Below are positions 9,279-16,484 of a DNA stretch of 64,000 nucleotides, piece after piece. Under the pieces are notes generated by a model. It was not told the origin of the DNA and did no database searches. It saw nothing but the letters and a program-made list of their open reading frames with translations. This DNA is from an uncultured Chitinophagaceae bacterium (GTDB lineage: Bacteria; Bacteroidota; Bacteroidia; Chitinophagales; Chitinophagaceae), in NCBI GenBank assembly GCA_936908745.1, contig CAKZFX010000016.1, forward strand, positions 133,018 through 197,017, in the 5' to 3' direction. The first letter of the stretch is position 1, and every line of letters begins with the position of its first letter. The position numbers and the translations under genes are program-made.

Positions 9279-9446
9279 TTAATTGATTGATTTATTGTTC
9301 TTCTTGTCCATCTCTTTATATAAATCAAGTTGCCCTTTGCGAAATCCACTGCGCCATCCAAGCCAGTAAAATAAGATAGGAAGAAGAATGAAAATCAGGA
9401 GGAATATTACTTCGTTTGTACCAATTACGCCAAGTAAGGTAATCAT
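9279..9446 (-). CDS. 55-residue membrane micro-protein
   Basis: Reading the minus strand from the ATG at 9446 gives an uninterrupted 55-codon frame ending at 9279. A hydrophobic helix (residues 13-29, VIFLLIFILLPILFYWL) is followed by GWRSGFRKGQ and a charged tail (DLYKEMDKKNNKS). The helix-then-GxxxGFRKG layout is typical of small membrane proteins. The gene starts 4 bases from the duplicated promoter region and ends 37 bases before the lipoprotein gene, which supports a real first gene of the unit. Function is unknown; it is too short for most gene callers. Confidence 0.6.
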   Translation of the reverse strand: MITLLGVIGTNEVIFLLIFILLPILFYWLGWRSGFRKGQLDLYKEMDKKNNKSIN

Positions 9447-9450
9447 ACTG

Positions 9451-9528
9451 GGAATTTAGTTTTGATAGATGGCTACCACAATTATAATAATTCTTTTATT
9501 ATGTCACACCCCGTGTTTCTACGGATAA
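9451..9528 (-). promoter_or_regulatory. Duplicated upstream region, copy 1
   Basis: This 78-bp segment precedes the four-gene unit and matches 11246-11322 at most positions. On the minus strand it contains a GC dyad (CCGT-n6-ACGG), then GGGGTGTGACATAAT, an AT-rich stretch, TTATAATTG as a possible -7, and CAAAACTAAA near the start codon. Shared sequence upstream of two adjacent units implies a common regulator. Confidence 0.6.
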
Positions 9529-9536
9529 CCGTAAAG

Positions 9537-9570
9537 CAAAGAGGCAGTGGTAAACACCAACGCCTCTTTG
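9537..9570 (-). terminator. Hairpin after the 9640-11154 gene
   Basis: A 9-bp perfect stem CAAAGAGGC/GCCTCTTTG (9537-9545 with 9562-9570) has an inner TGGT/ACCA pair. It lies about 70 bases beyond the stop of the minus-strand gene. The following T-richness is weak (CTTTGCTTTACGG). Confidence 0.5.
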
Positions 9571-9639
9571 TTGACTCGAGTTTTTCCTCAATAATTTTCG
9601 ATTGTTTGCCTTGCGGGATGTGCTAGACAAATGACGCTG

Positions 9640-11154
9640 TTATTCAATAGGTAGTGGCGGAATATTTGCCCTTTCCGCATTTACGTTTATGATGGTTATG
9701 TCTTTAGCATTAAGCAGATTGCCTTGTCGGTCAAAAAGATTTTCTAGTCCCCATTCTTTTACTTTCAAAAACTGAAGAAAATACTCTTTGTCTTTCTGGC
9801 TTGCTTTTTTTAGGCTAGATGAGGGGTAAGATGGTTGTATAATTTTTGAAAAGTTCTTTGTTGCCGAATCTTTATTAAGGAAAGTTGCATCAGACATTGC
9901 AGTTGTTTCAAGAAAGCTCATGCCTAGTGGGTTCAATTCCTCGCGCCATTGTTTAAAATTCGGATGCCCGTTGTCCAAAGAATAGGCAAGAAAACAATGC
10001 CCGGGAATCAGTATTAAATAAGACCTGATATTCATTCGTTTCAATATAGAAGCGATCATAACGGAACCATCTACACAATTTGCCTGGTTTGTTTTAATGG
10101 ACATAGCGAAAGGTCGCACGGTTTGAGCCCCTATTATCCCCGATGTTTTATTTGTAGAGCTATTTGTAATAGAACTATATTGAAATCTACGATCATGAAG
10201 CACCCGCCAGATTGCTGCAATTTGCAGGTCAACTTTTTTTACAGCTTCCAGGTAGGCAGCCTTACTCATCTCTTCGTTAAAATCCTGGTAGCCTATGATA
10301 TTGTCTATCATTTTTGTGTCCATTGCATTTTTGAGGATGCCTTCTATTTCAGGATGGTCCTCATTTATATAGGCCACATACATATTTGAATAGCTGACAC
10401 CATTATAATAGGTCAGGCAATCATTTATGCTGCGCAATGAAACCTTTTGTATATTTTCTTCTACGTTTTTTGAATTAGGGTCTATCAGGCGAAAGATAAT
10501 ATTGACAGGAGTGCTGATTTGCTGCTGAGATAATGCTTTAATATTCCAGGATATTTTGGGCATAAAGAAACTTCCTCTTAGTTCATCGCAATTAATATAC
10601 CCGCTATCAATATTAAAATATGACTTTTCTCCACATTCAATTTCCCATTTAAAAACAGTATTTCTTAAGTTAGTATTTATGCTGAACCCCAACGAACTTC
10701 CAAAATCATAATTTTTTGTTCCTTTGTAGGAGTTCCAGCTAATTACAAACGATGGGAATACCTGGTTGTCAAAATTGACTACGGGCTTCCAGCTTACATT
10801 TTTAAATTTACCGTTTTCAAATTTCAGGTTTTGTTTTTCACTAAGTCCTACTTCTTCAGCTGAGCGATAATCGGGTATTTGACGATAATTAATATTGCTT
10901 GCAGTGTCTTTTGTCCAAGTCTTTTTAAACGACTTTACAGTATTGTCTATTTCTTTATTTGTGTTAGTGATTTCTTTAGCGGTTTGCTTTACACTCGTAA
11001 GCGCTTTTTTTGCTTTTTTAGCACCTTCGTCAATTTTTTTCCAGATTTGCGCATCTAACTTATAGGATGTCGAGATGAACAATGCGATGAATAGAAAAAT
11101 GGTTTTCCGGTTGACTGAAGGTGTGTTAAAAAGCGGGGTGGAGTAAACTTTCAT
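9640..11154 (-). CDS. Secreted transglutaminase-like cysteine peptidase fold protein
   Basis: The 504-residue protein has an N-terminal signal (hydrophobic 19-30, cleaved near DAQ36). A Lys-rich amphipathic segment follows (WKKIDEGAKKAKKAL, to about residue 75), then a long beta-rich region. The C-terminal third has a papain/transglutaminase-like arrangement: Asn-Cys360-Val-Asp-Gly (QANCVDGSVMIASIL), then PGH386CFLAY. An acidic third residue is not certain. By analogy with bacterial transglutaminase-like proteins it may be a peptidase or amidase acting in the envelope. It forms its own unit behind the second copy of the duplicated upstream region. Base composition is clearly AT-richer than the housekeeping genes, suggesting an accessory origin. 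Confidence 0.7.
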   Translation of the reverse strand: MKVYSTPLFNTPSVNRKTIFLFIALFISTSYKLDAQIWKKIDEGAKKAKKALTSVKQTAKEITNTNKEIDNTVKSFKKTWTKDTASNINYRQIPDYRSAEEVGLSEKQNLKFENGKFKNVSWKPVVNFDNQVFPSFVISWNSYKGTKNYDFGSSLGFSINTNLRNTVFKWEIECGEKSYFNIDSGYINCDELRGSFFMPKISWNIKALSQQQISTPVNIIFRLIDPNSKNVEENIQKVSLRSINDCLTYYNGVSYSNMYVAYINEDHPEIEGILKNAMDTKMIDNIIGYQDFNEEMSKAAYLEAVKKVDLQIAAIWRVLHDRRFQYSSITNSSTNKTSGIIGAQTVRPFAMSIKTNQANCVDGSVMIASILKRMNIRSYLILIPGHCFLAYSLDNGHPNFKQWREELNPLGMSFLETTAMSDATFLNKDSATKNFSKIIQPSYPSSSLKKASQKDKEYFLQFLKVKEWGLENLFDRQGNLLNAKDITIINVNAERANIPPLPIE

Positions 11155-11245
11155 AATGATGGCGTTAGTGGTAAATGGTGATCGCTGATTATTTTTCTTC
11201 TCTATTTATCGGAATCACGCTGTACTAATTATGATAATTATGCGT

Positions 11246-11322
11246 GGAAGTTTAGTTTTGTTTATGGTTCCTGCAATTATAACAATTCTTTTCATCATGT
11301 CATACCCCGGTTTTTACGGGTA
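11246..11322 (-). promoter_or_regulatory. Duplicated upstream region, copy 2
   Basis: This is the counterpart of 9451-9528. On the minus strand it reads CCCG-n7-CGGG dyad, GGGGTATGACATGATG, AAAAGAATTGTTATAATTG and CAAAACTAAA. The dyad arms differ from copy 1 while remaining complementary, which argues for selection on the structure or on a protein site. Confidence 0.6.
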
Positions 11323-11464
11323 GTCATAATGAAAAACGAGGTGCTTCGTAGAAGACATGTCTTGATATTATTTTGAGTTTATGTACTATATCTGATTTTA
11401 ACCTGCTACTTTTTCTCCATTATCTTTTTGCATGATGGCTAGTATCTCAGCTAGCTATCAAAAA

Positions 11465-11827
11465 TCACCCTTCCCTCAAAATCTTCTCCATCTTCTTGCC
11501 CTTGGCCAACTCATCCACCAGCTTATCAAGATAACGGGTTTGCCGGGTGAGGGGATTCGTGATCTCTTCCACACGGTAGCCGCAGATAACGCCGGTGATA
11601 AGATGAGCATTAGGGTGCAGCTTTGCCTTTGCAAAAAACGTTTCAAACGTGGCCTTATCGTCAATCATCTTTTGCAGCTTCTTATCATCATAGCCCGTCA
11701 GCCATTTGATCACTTCGTGTAACTCTTCTTTAGTACGGCCTTTCTTTTCCACCTTAGTTACATAATGCGGATATACAGAAGCAAAAATCATATTGGCGAT
11801 GCGCTCATCGTGGTGTGAAGTGTCCAT
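11465..11827 (-). CDS. DUF2200 family protein
   Basis: The 120-residue cytosolic protein matches the DUF2200 pattern along its length. It has the FASVYPHYVTKVEKKGRTKEE opening, then IKWLTGYDDKKL, TFETFFAKA, the ICGYRVEEITNPL core and a final RYLDKLVDELAKGKKMEKIL. The molecular role of the family is not established. It is a single gene on the minus strand, between the AT-rich island and a divergently read toxin-antitoxin pair. The ATG at 11827 fits the usual family start. Confidence 0.9.
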   Translation of the reverse strand: MDTSHHDERIANMIFASVYPHYVTKVEKKGRTKEELHEVIKWLTGYDDKKLQKMIDDKATFETFFAKAKLHPNAHLITGVICGYRVEEITNPLTRQTRYLDKLVDELAKGKKMEKILREG

Positions 11828-11899
11828 GTGTAAAATTTGAGTTCTAATATATTATCTTTCAGTGGTATTTCATTCGTAGAATATTTTGTAACTTTAACT

Positions 11900-12070
11900 A
11901 TGACGCAGATTGTAATAGATAAGAAAAAATATGTGCTGTTGCCTGAAAAGCAATACTTAGAATTGCAAAAAAAAGCGGCTCTTAAAACCAAGCCCCAAAA
12001 ATTATTATCAGTGGAAGAAGCAAGAGCTTATAGCAAAAAACTGATTAATAAATGGGCGTCCGAAAAATAA
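11900..12070 (+). CDS. Antitoxin of a type II toxin-antitoxin pair
   Basis: The 56-residue protein begins MTQIVIDKKKYVLLPEKQY, a beta strand plus helix like Phd/YefM or AbrB-type small antitoxins. It ends in a basic helix (SVEEARAYSKKLINKW) suited to wrap a toxin. I prefer this ATG to one at 11837. A -7-like TATTTTG sits at 11882-11888, so a transcript would start only a few bases before 11900. The stop overlaps the toxin start by 19 bases, a typical translational coupling. Confidence 0.75.
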   Translation: MTQIVIDKKKYVLLPEKQYLELQKKAALKTKPQKLLSVEEARAYSKKLINKWASEK

Positions 12071-12351
12071 AAGTCAGGCAATCGGCCGCAGAAAGTATTG
12101 CTTCCGTTTCTCTTTATATTGAATCGAAGGGAATGCTGGCAACAGCCGAGAAATTTACTGATAATGTATATGATTTTATACAGAAGCTGGCAGACAGCCG
12201 AAAATCGTATGCAACTTGCAAAGACCCTTCAAGAGCTGTATTCGGGTATAAATGTGTTCCCTTCAGGAAAAAATATACTGTCGTATTTATCGAATCGCCT
12301 GACGAAATAATTGTTTGTGAGTTTATTCCTGCTAAACGCATACATTGGTAA
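12052..12351 (+). CDS. ParE/RelE-superfamily toxin
   Basis: The 99-residue basic protein has the compact ParE/RelE layout. An N-terminal strand (VRKIKVRQSAAESI) leads into two helices (IASVSLYIESKG and AEKFTDNVYDFIQKLADS). A C-terminal sheet follows with FGYKCVPFRKKYTVVF and EIIVCEFIPAKR. Family members either poison gyrase (ParE) or cleave ribosome-bound mRNA (RelE). The sequence alone does not decide between them, though the lack of an obvious RelE catalytic His/Tyr/Arg set leans towards ParE. It is neutralised by the upstream overlapping antitoxin. Confidence 0.85.
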   Translation: MGVRKIKVRQSAAESIASVSLYIESKGMLATAEKFTDNVYDFIQKLADSRKSYATCKDPSRAVFGYKCVPFRKKYTVVFIESPDEIIVCEFIPAKRIHW

Positions 12352-12372
12352 CAATGCTAATTACTCATCGCT

Positions 12373-13014
12373 TTAAAATACTTCTGCCAGTACTTTCGCC
12401 AGTTTTACAAATCGTTCGGCTTCTTTGAGGCTGATCGCTTTCCTGTTGACCCGGAAAAAACATTCATAGCCAATAAACTCAATCTCTGCATTCAAAAACC
12501 TTGCAATACGGTTTAACTCTTTTGACCGGAACTTGAACTCCAGCGTATTCTTGTCTTTTGTAATAACATAATACAGGAAGGAAAACAAACGGGCATGTTT
12601 AAAATCCACATCCATTTTGGTAAACAGGTCTTCGATCTTTAAGGCCAGCAACTCAGGCTTTATAACAATATGCGGGTAGGCTTCTTTCAACGAAATAACC
12701 CCAAAAAAATACGCATCTCTTCCTTCACTCCGGACCCTGCCTGCCGTTACTGAAGTATGATACTCAAAGCTGCCAAAATAAACCTTCTTGCCATTCCATT
12801 CGCCAAGGTAAGAGGCGTTAACAAAGGCGCGGGGAATAGAGCTGTAAAGAAAAAAAGAAGAAGGTTCTTTCTCTATCGTTTCTTTTGCATTCAACGCTTC
12901 TTTTACAACAGCAATACTGTCAGTAATCTTTTGTTCATGCGCTGCTTTTTCTTTGCGGAGCTTCATTATTTCCTTGTCATTCTCCCAATCGTCCTGTTCG
13001 TCTTTTCTGTTCAT
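12373..13014 (-). CDS. Conserved-looking cytosolic protein of unknown function
   Basis: From the ATG at 13014 the product has 213 residues. An earlier in-frame ATG at 13056 would add a poor-quality leader (MFLEKEIVFVHFRH). A charged N-terminal helix (residues 1-45) precedes a mixed alpha/beta domain. That domain carries VYFGSFEYHTSVTAGRV, AYFFGVISLKEAYPHIVIKP and a C-terminal FFRVNRKAISLKEAERFVKL. The pattern resembles uncharacterised DUF3137-type proteins, but I cannot assign it. It has no signal peptide or membrane helix. It is convergent with the toxin gene, 21 bases away. Confidence 0.65.
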   Translation of the reverse strand: MNRKDEQDDWENDKEIMKLRKEKAAHEQKITDSIAVVKEALNAKETIEKEPSSFFLYSSIPRAFVNASYLGEWNGKKVYFGSFEYHTSVTAGRVRSEGRDAYFFGVISLKEAYPHIVIKPELLALKIEDLFTKMDVDFKHARLFSFLYYVITKDKNTLEFKFRSKELNRIARFLNAEIEFIGYECFFRVNRKAISLKEAERFVKLAKVLAEVF

Positions 13015-13144
13015 ATGCCTGAAATGTACAAAGACGATTTCTTTTTCCAAAAACATTAGAGCCTGATGACTTCCGGCTGTCTTTAACGATGAAAGAAAGG
13101 GCAGGGTAACCTGTCAAAACCATTAATCATTAAATCAACACAAC

Positions 13145-13357
13145 ATGGAAGAAACACAACAACCACAACCGGGCGCCGAAGGCGCAAGCGAAAACAAACC
13201 TGCCGACTTTCAATATGTCATGCAGTGCGACGGGCCAACATTGGGTACAAGGTACTATGGCCCCACCACAGCCGCTAACCGCCAGGATGCGTTTAATGTC
13301 CTGATCATCCAGGCCAATGGAGACGGTTACAGGGATAGCGAATGCCGGATTGTATAA
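13145..13357 (+). CDS. Small protein of unknown function
   Basis: The 70-residue protein has a disordered Gln/Pro/Glu-rich N-terminus (EETQQPQPGAEGASENKP). A compact folded part follows (FQYVMQCDGPTLGTRYYGP, AFNVLIIQANGDGY) and ends in ECRIV. Codon use is ordinary for the window and an A-rich leader precedes the ATG. No homologue is recognised. Confidence 0.55.
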   Translation: MEETQQPQPGAEGASENKPADFQYVMQCDGPTLGTRYYGPTTAANRQDAFNVLIIQANGDGYRDSECRIV

Positions 13358-13383
13358 AAATCTACAAGAGCTACCATTGAGAA

Positions 13384-13487
13384 ACTAACCACAGGGTGCA
13401 CAAAGCATGTATGCACAAAAAAAAAAATTGTGAACGGATGCTGGTCTTTGTGAAAAATCTTTGTGCACTTTGTGGTAAAAAAAACTA
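13384..13487. repeat. CACAAAG dispersed repeat, full copy
   Basis: The left arm AACCACAGGGTGCACAAAG and the right arm CTTTGTGCACTTTGTGGT are inverted, with CACAAA/CTTTGTG sub-repeats and a poly-A between them. No gene lies between 13358 and 13616. Confidence 0.75.
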
Positions 13488-13616
13488 AATACACTTTCCC
13501 GCTCATCCACACAATACCACTTACCGGCCACCGCATTAATACGGAGAAAAAGGGCAGCTGTTTTATCTACATTTAAGGTGACCATAAACCTTCACAATAA
13601 CCTAAATCTTACGATC

Positions 13617-14042
13617 ATGAAAAAGATGTTCTTCCTGCCGTTTTGTATTATGCTGTTTGCAGCCTTTTCGCCGGAAAAAGAAACAGCAACGCTTACTTCA
13701 CCTGCTAAACGTACCTGCCTGGTCAACCTTTGGTTTACCAACAACAGCACCACTTACACTATTCCCTCGGTTTCATTCTCCGACTCTTTTACAAGTGCTA
13801 CCGACTTTAACATTGCGCCGACGGACGGTGCTTCATTATCTATTGACTATGCCGGTGGCGATCTCGAATTTAATGTGCAATTCACATCGCCGCATCCGGG
13901 TGGCACTGTTCAGTTAAAAAGAGGTAAATCATTGATAGCGACTACAACAGTAGCGGCCAATCAAAACATTGTTACGCTGCAAATGGATGGGGCCGCAAAT
14001 GTTTTCTGCGGCGGTAGCTATATGCTTATTTACACGCCTTGA
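13617..14042 (+). CDS. Small secreted protein of unknown function
   Basis: Starting at the ATG at 13617, the 141-residue product has a signal peptide (MKKMFFLPFCIMLFAAF). The rest is a beta-rich chain with two Cys (CLVNLW near 33 and VFCGG near 131) that could form a disulphide. The sequence includes TIPSVSFSDSF and PHPGGTVQLKRG. Its last 27 codons are echoed, diverged and isolated, at 14171-14259, so this family has duplicated locally. No function is recognised. Confidence 0.7.
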   Translation: MKKMFFLPFCIMLFAAFSPEKETATLTSPAKRTCLVNLWFTNNSTTYTIPSVSFSDSFTSATDFNIAPTDGASLSIDYAGGDLEFNVQFTSPHPGGTVQLKRGKSLIATTTVAANQNIVTLQMDGAANVFCGGSYMLIYTP

Positions 14043-14071
14043 TTTGTGAAGACGCCTGCCAGGCCATTTAA

Positions 14072-14165
14072 ACTTTAACCACAGAGAGCGCAAAGAGACT
14101 ATTCACGGGGAACACCGCGGATCTTGATCGAACTTGTGTTCTTTGTGTGTGCCTCTGTGGTCTTG
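14072..14165. repeat. CACAAAG dispersed repeat, full copy
   Basis: The left arm TTAACCACAGAGAGCGCAAAG is followed by a short GC-rich core and the right arm CTTTGTGTGTGCCTCTGTGG. It separates the 13617 gene from a remnant of a paralogue. Confidence 0.75.
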
Positions 14166-14170
14166 TGCTG

Positions 14171-14259
14171 CGCAATCAAAACATATCGTTACGCTGCAAA
14201 CAGACCCGGCCGCTAATGTAACGTGCAACAGCAACTACTCACTTTCCTTTACTCCCTGA
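14171..14259 (+). pseudogene. 3' remnant of a paralogue of the 13617 gene
   Basis: The frame reads HIVTLQTDPAANVTCNSNY then SLSFTP-stop. This parallels NIVTLQMDGAANVFCGGSY then MLIYTP-stop at the end of the upstream gene. Only the last 28 or so codons survive, directly after the repeat at 14072-14165. The paralogue was probably truncated by repeat insertion or recombination. Confidence 0.65.
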
Positions 14260-14270
14260 TTCTAAAACAT

Positions 14271-14300
14271 ACAAATGGCCCTCGTCGAAGGGCCATTTGT
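14271..14300. terminator. 12-bp perfect hairpin
   Basis: ACAAATGGCCCT (14271-14282) pairs perfectly with 14289-14300 across a CGTCGA loop. No T run follows on either strand, so termination is uncertain. Confidence 0.5.
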
Positions 14301-14320
14301 ATAATGTTGCTATAAAATAA

Positions 14321-14368
14321 ATCATTGTGCTCTCTGTGAAAATTCTTTGTGAGCTCTGTGGTAAAAAA
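14321..14368. repeat. CACAAAG repeat, right half (direct copy 1)
   Basis: This 48-bp unit runs ATCATTGTGCTCTCTGTG..CTCTGTGGTAAAAAA. It differs from 14428-14475 at only three positions. Confidence 0.75.
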
Positions 14369-14427
14369 TCTGCCATTACCGGTGTTCTCACCGTCAATCA
14401 TTTAACTACTTGTTTTACAATATGAAA

Positions 14428-14475
14428 ATCATTGTGCCCTCTGTGAAAATCCTTTGTGCGCTCTGTGGTAAAAAA
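14428..14475. repeat. CACAAAG repeat, right half (direct copy 2)
   Basis: This is the second copy of the 48-bp unit. It ends directly at the stop codon of the minus-strand hydrolase gene. Confidence 0.75.
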
Positions 14476-14477
14476 AA

Positions 14478-15308
14478 CTACTTCTTTAAAAAATCGATCA
14501 ATAACTTATTCAACTCTTCCGCATGTGTCGCATTCAATCCATGCGGCGCATCGCGGATCACTTCGTACTGGTTATCCGGTATGCCCCTTGTTGCCTGTTG
14601 TGCAGATGTGGCGATAGGTACAATACTGTCCGCATCACCATGAACGATCAGCGTGGGCACGTTTACATTCTTCATCTCCGGGCGAAAATCTGTGCCGCCC
14701 CATGCTTCCGCACACTTCACCGTGGCCACACCCGATGCCTGCGAAGCCACAATAAAATCAGCTTCCAGTCTTGCTTCGCTTACCGACTTGCCAAGGCCAT
14801 TATAATTATAAAAATTCTTATGAAAATCTTTGAGAAAACCCACACGGTCAGTTTTTAATGCCTCCATGATTTTATCCAGCTCCGCCTGCGGCAGACCATC
14901 GGGGTTATCGTCTTTTTGCGGCACCAGCGGAATGATGGACGCCACAAGGGCTGCTTTTACCACTCTTTTGCCCGCATAATTGGTGAAATAACGCACCACT
15001 TCGCCACCACCCATCGAAAAACCGACCAGTACCACATCTTCCAGTTGCAGCTCATTGATCAGTGCATGAAGATCGGCGGCTAAGCTGTCATAATCATAAC
15101 CGTCATAGGGAGCGGCCGACTTGCCAAAACCCCTGCGATCATAAGCGATACAACGGAAACCCGCCTCCACAATGGCAGGTATTTGCAACTCCCACGAAGC
15201 ATGGTTGAGCGGCCAGCCATGAATCAAGATCACGGGTTGGCCCTTTCCATAATCCTGGTAAAAAATAGCTTGTTCTTGTCCGGGTTGGCTAAGATGCAGG
15301 TAAGGCAT
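14478..15308 (-). CDS. Alpha/beta hydrolase (non-haem chloroperoxidase-like)
   Basis: I place the start at the ATG at 15308 (MPYLHLSQ), which matches the usual start of this family; an upstream ATG at 15347 would add 13 residues. In the longer numbering the oxyanion-side motif is HGWPLNH (43-49), the nucleophile elbow is GFSMGGG with Ser111, the acid is Asp240 in HGDADSIVP, and the base is His269 in DAPHG. The fold and the RGFGKS..YDGYDYDSLAADL stretch match arylesterase or cofactor-free perhydrolase/chloroperoxidase relatives. The physiological substrate is unknown. It is cytosolic. It is divergent from the AraC/SDR pair across about 150 bases, so joint regulation is possible but not shown. 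Confidence 0.9.
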   Translation of the reverse strand: MPYLHLSQPGQEQAIFYQDYGKGQPVILIHGWPLNHASWELQIPAIVEAGFRCIAYDRRGFGKSAAPYDGYDYDSLAADLHALINELQLEDVVLVGFSMGGGEVVRYFTNYAGKRVVKAALVASIIPLVPQKDDNPDGLPQAELDKIMEALKTDRVGFLKDFHKNFYNYNGLGKSVSEARLEADFIVASQASGVATVKCAEAWGGTDFRPEMKNVNVPTLIVHGDADSIVPIATSAQQATRGIPDNQYEVIRDAPHGLNATHAEELNKLLIDFLKK

Positions 15309-15443
15309 GGTAAATGGTTTTCCAATGTCGCGCAATGATTGTGCCATGCGGACCCATAATAAATAATAATGTGTTGTGTTATTGATCGTTATAAAATGTT
15401 TCCCGGCAATTCAGCCAACTTCAGGAAATAACCTACCTTGCAT

Positions 15444-15451
15444 TATATTTG
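15444..15451 (+). promoter_or_regulatory. -7 promoter element of the AraC gene
   Basis: TATATTTG matches TAnnTTTG fully and lies 12 bases before the ATG at 15463. Transcription would therefore begin after the earlier in-frame start at 15376, which fixes 15463 as the start. Confidence 0.65.
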
Positions 15452-15462
15452 AATTTTGCAAC

Positions 15463-16413
15463 ATGAGTGCTGTTACCATTAAACAATTCTACAAAGACAT
15501 ATTTAAAGACTGCTGCAAAGAATTTGATCGCTTTCTCGATGCAGACAACAACAAGCATATTGGCCACTTCAATGTGTTCAGCATAAAAGACCTTTATAAG
15601 GTATGCGATGCCAAACCGGAAATGCCTTATAACCGCCGCACTTACTATAAGATCAGCCTGGTAAAAGGAAAAAACAAAGTGGAATATGCTGACAGGGTGG
15701 TTGATATTGAGGACTACGCCATATTGTTTGCAACGCCTAAAATTCCGTATCGTTATACGCCTCAAAACAATAAGCAGGGCGGCCACTTCTGTGTGTTTAC
15801 GGCCGACTTTTTAAGCAAATCCAGCAACGGGTTTGGAATAGAAGATGTGCAGGTGTTTAAACCCAACAGCGACTTTGTATTCCAGATCACTGAGGCGCAA
15901 TTCAAAGAATTTGAAGCCATATTTGAGAAAATGCACGAAGAAATAAAATCAGACTATGCTTTCAAATATGACCTGCTCCGCAACTTTGTGATCCAACTGA
16001 TCCACTATGGACAAAAACTAAAACCCGCCGCCGCCACCGGCACAACGATCAACGCAGCGGCCCGTATCTCGACTTTATTTGTAGAACTATTAGAAAGACA
16101 ATTCCCCATCGAATCGCCCACGCAGGTATTGCAACTGCGTACGGCAAAACACTATGCCGATACCCTGAAAGTGCATGTCAACCACCTGAACAAAGTGCTC
16201 AAAGACATTACCGGCAAAACAACCACGGAAGTGATCGCCGGCAGGGTAGCGCAGGAAGCCAAACTCCTGTTACGGCAAACCCAATGGAACGTTTCCGAAA
16301 TAGCCTATAGTCTCGGCTTCGAGGAGGTGGCGCACTTCTCCAACTTCTTTAAAAAGCATACCGAACTATCGCCACTGCTGTTTCGCGAGCAATTATTTGA
16401 ATTTCACAAATAA
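15463..16413 (+). CDS. AraC-family transcriptional regulator
   Basis: From the ATG at 15463 the protein has 316 residues. The N-terminal part is a cupin-like effector domain (GHFNVFSIKDLYK, then a KISLVKGKNKVEYADRVVDI strand set). The C-terminal 90 residues form the double helix-turn-helix of AraC/XylS proteins, with HVNHLNKVLKDITGKTTTEV and WNVSEIAYSLGFEEVAHFSN followed by FFKKHTELSPLLFRE. The downstream SDR gene starts 72 bases later on the same strand and is the likely target, as seen for many AraC-SDR or AraC-oxidoreductase pairs. The effector is unknown. Confidence 0.92.
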   Translation: MSAVTIKQFYKDIFKDCCKEFDRFLDADNNKHIGHFNVFSIKDLYKVCDAKPEMPYNRRTYYKISLVKGKNKVEYADRVVDIEDYAILFATPKIPYRYTPQNNKQGGHFCVFTADFLSKSSNGFGIEDVQVFKPNSDFVFQITEAQFKEFEAIFEKMHEEIKSDYAFKYDLLRNFVIQLIHYGQKLKPAAATGTTINAAARISTLFVELLERQFPIESPTQVLQLRTAKHYADTLKVHVNHLNKVLKDITGKTTTEVIAGRVAQEAKLLLRQTQWNVSEIAYSLGFEEVAHFSNFFKKHTELSPLLFREQLFEFHK

Positions 16414-16484
16414 TAGTTTGAATGACGCAAAAGCCATGACCTGCCTGCGTATGAACTTTGTGTTCTATTAAAACACAAAAAAAT

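Noticed and set aside
13384..14475. Possible CRISPR array
   Set aside because: Repeats are inverted and irregularly spaced, units vary, and no cas gene is nearby.
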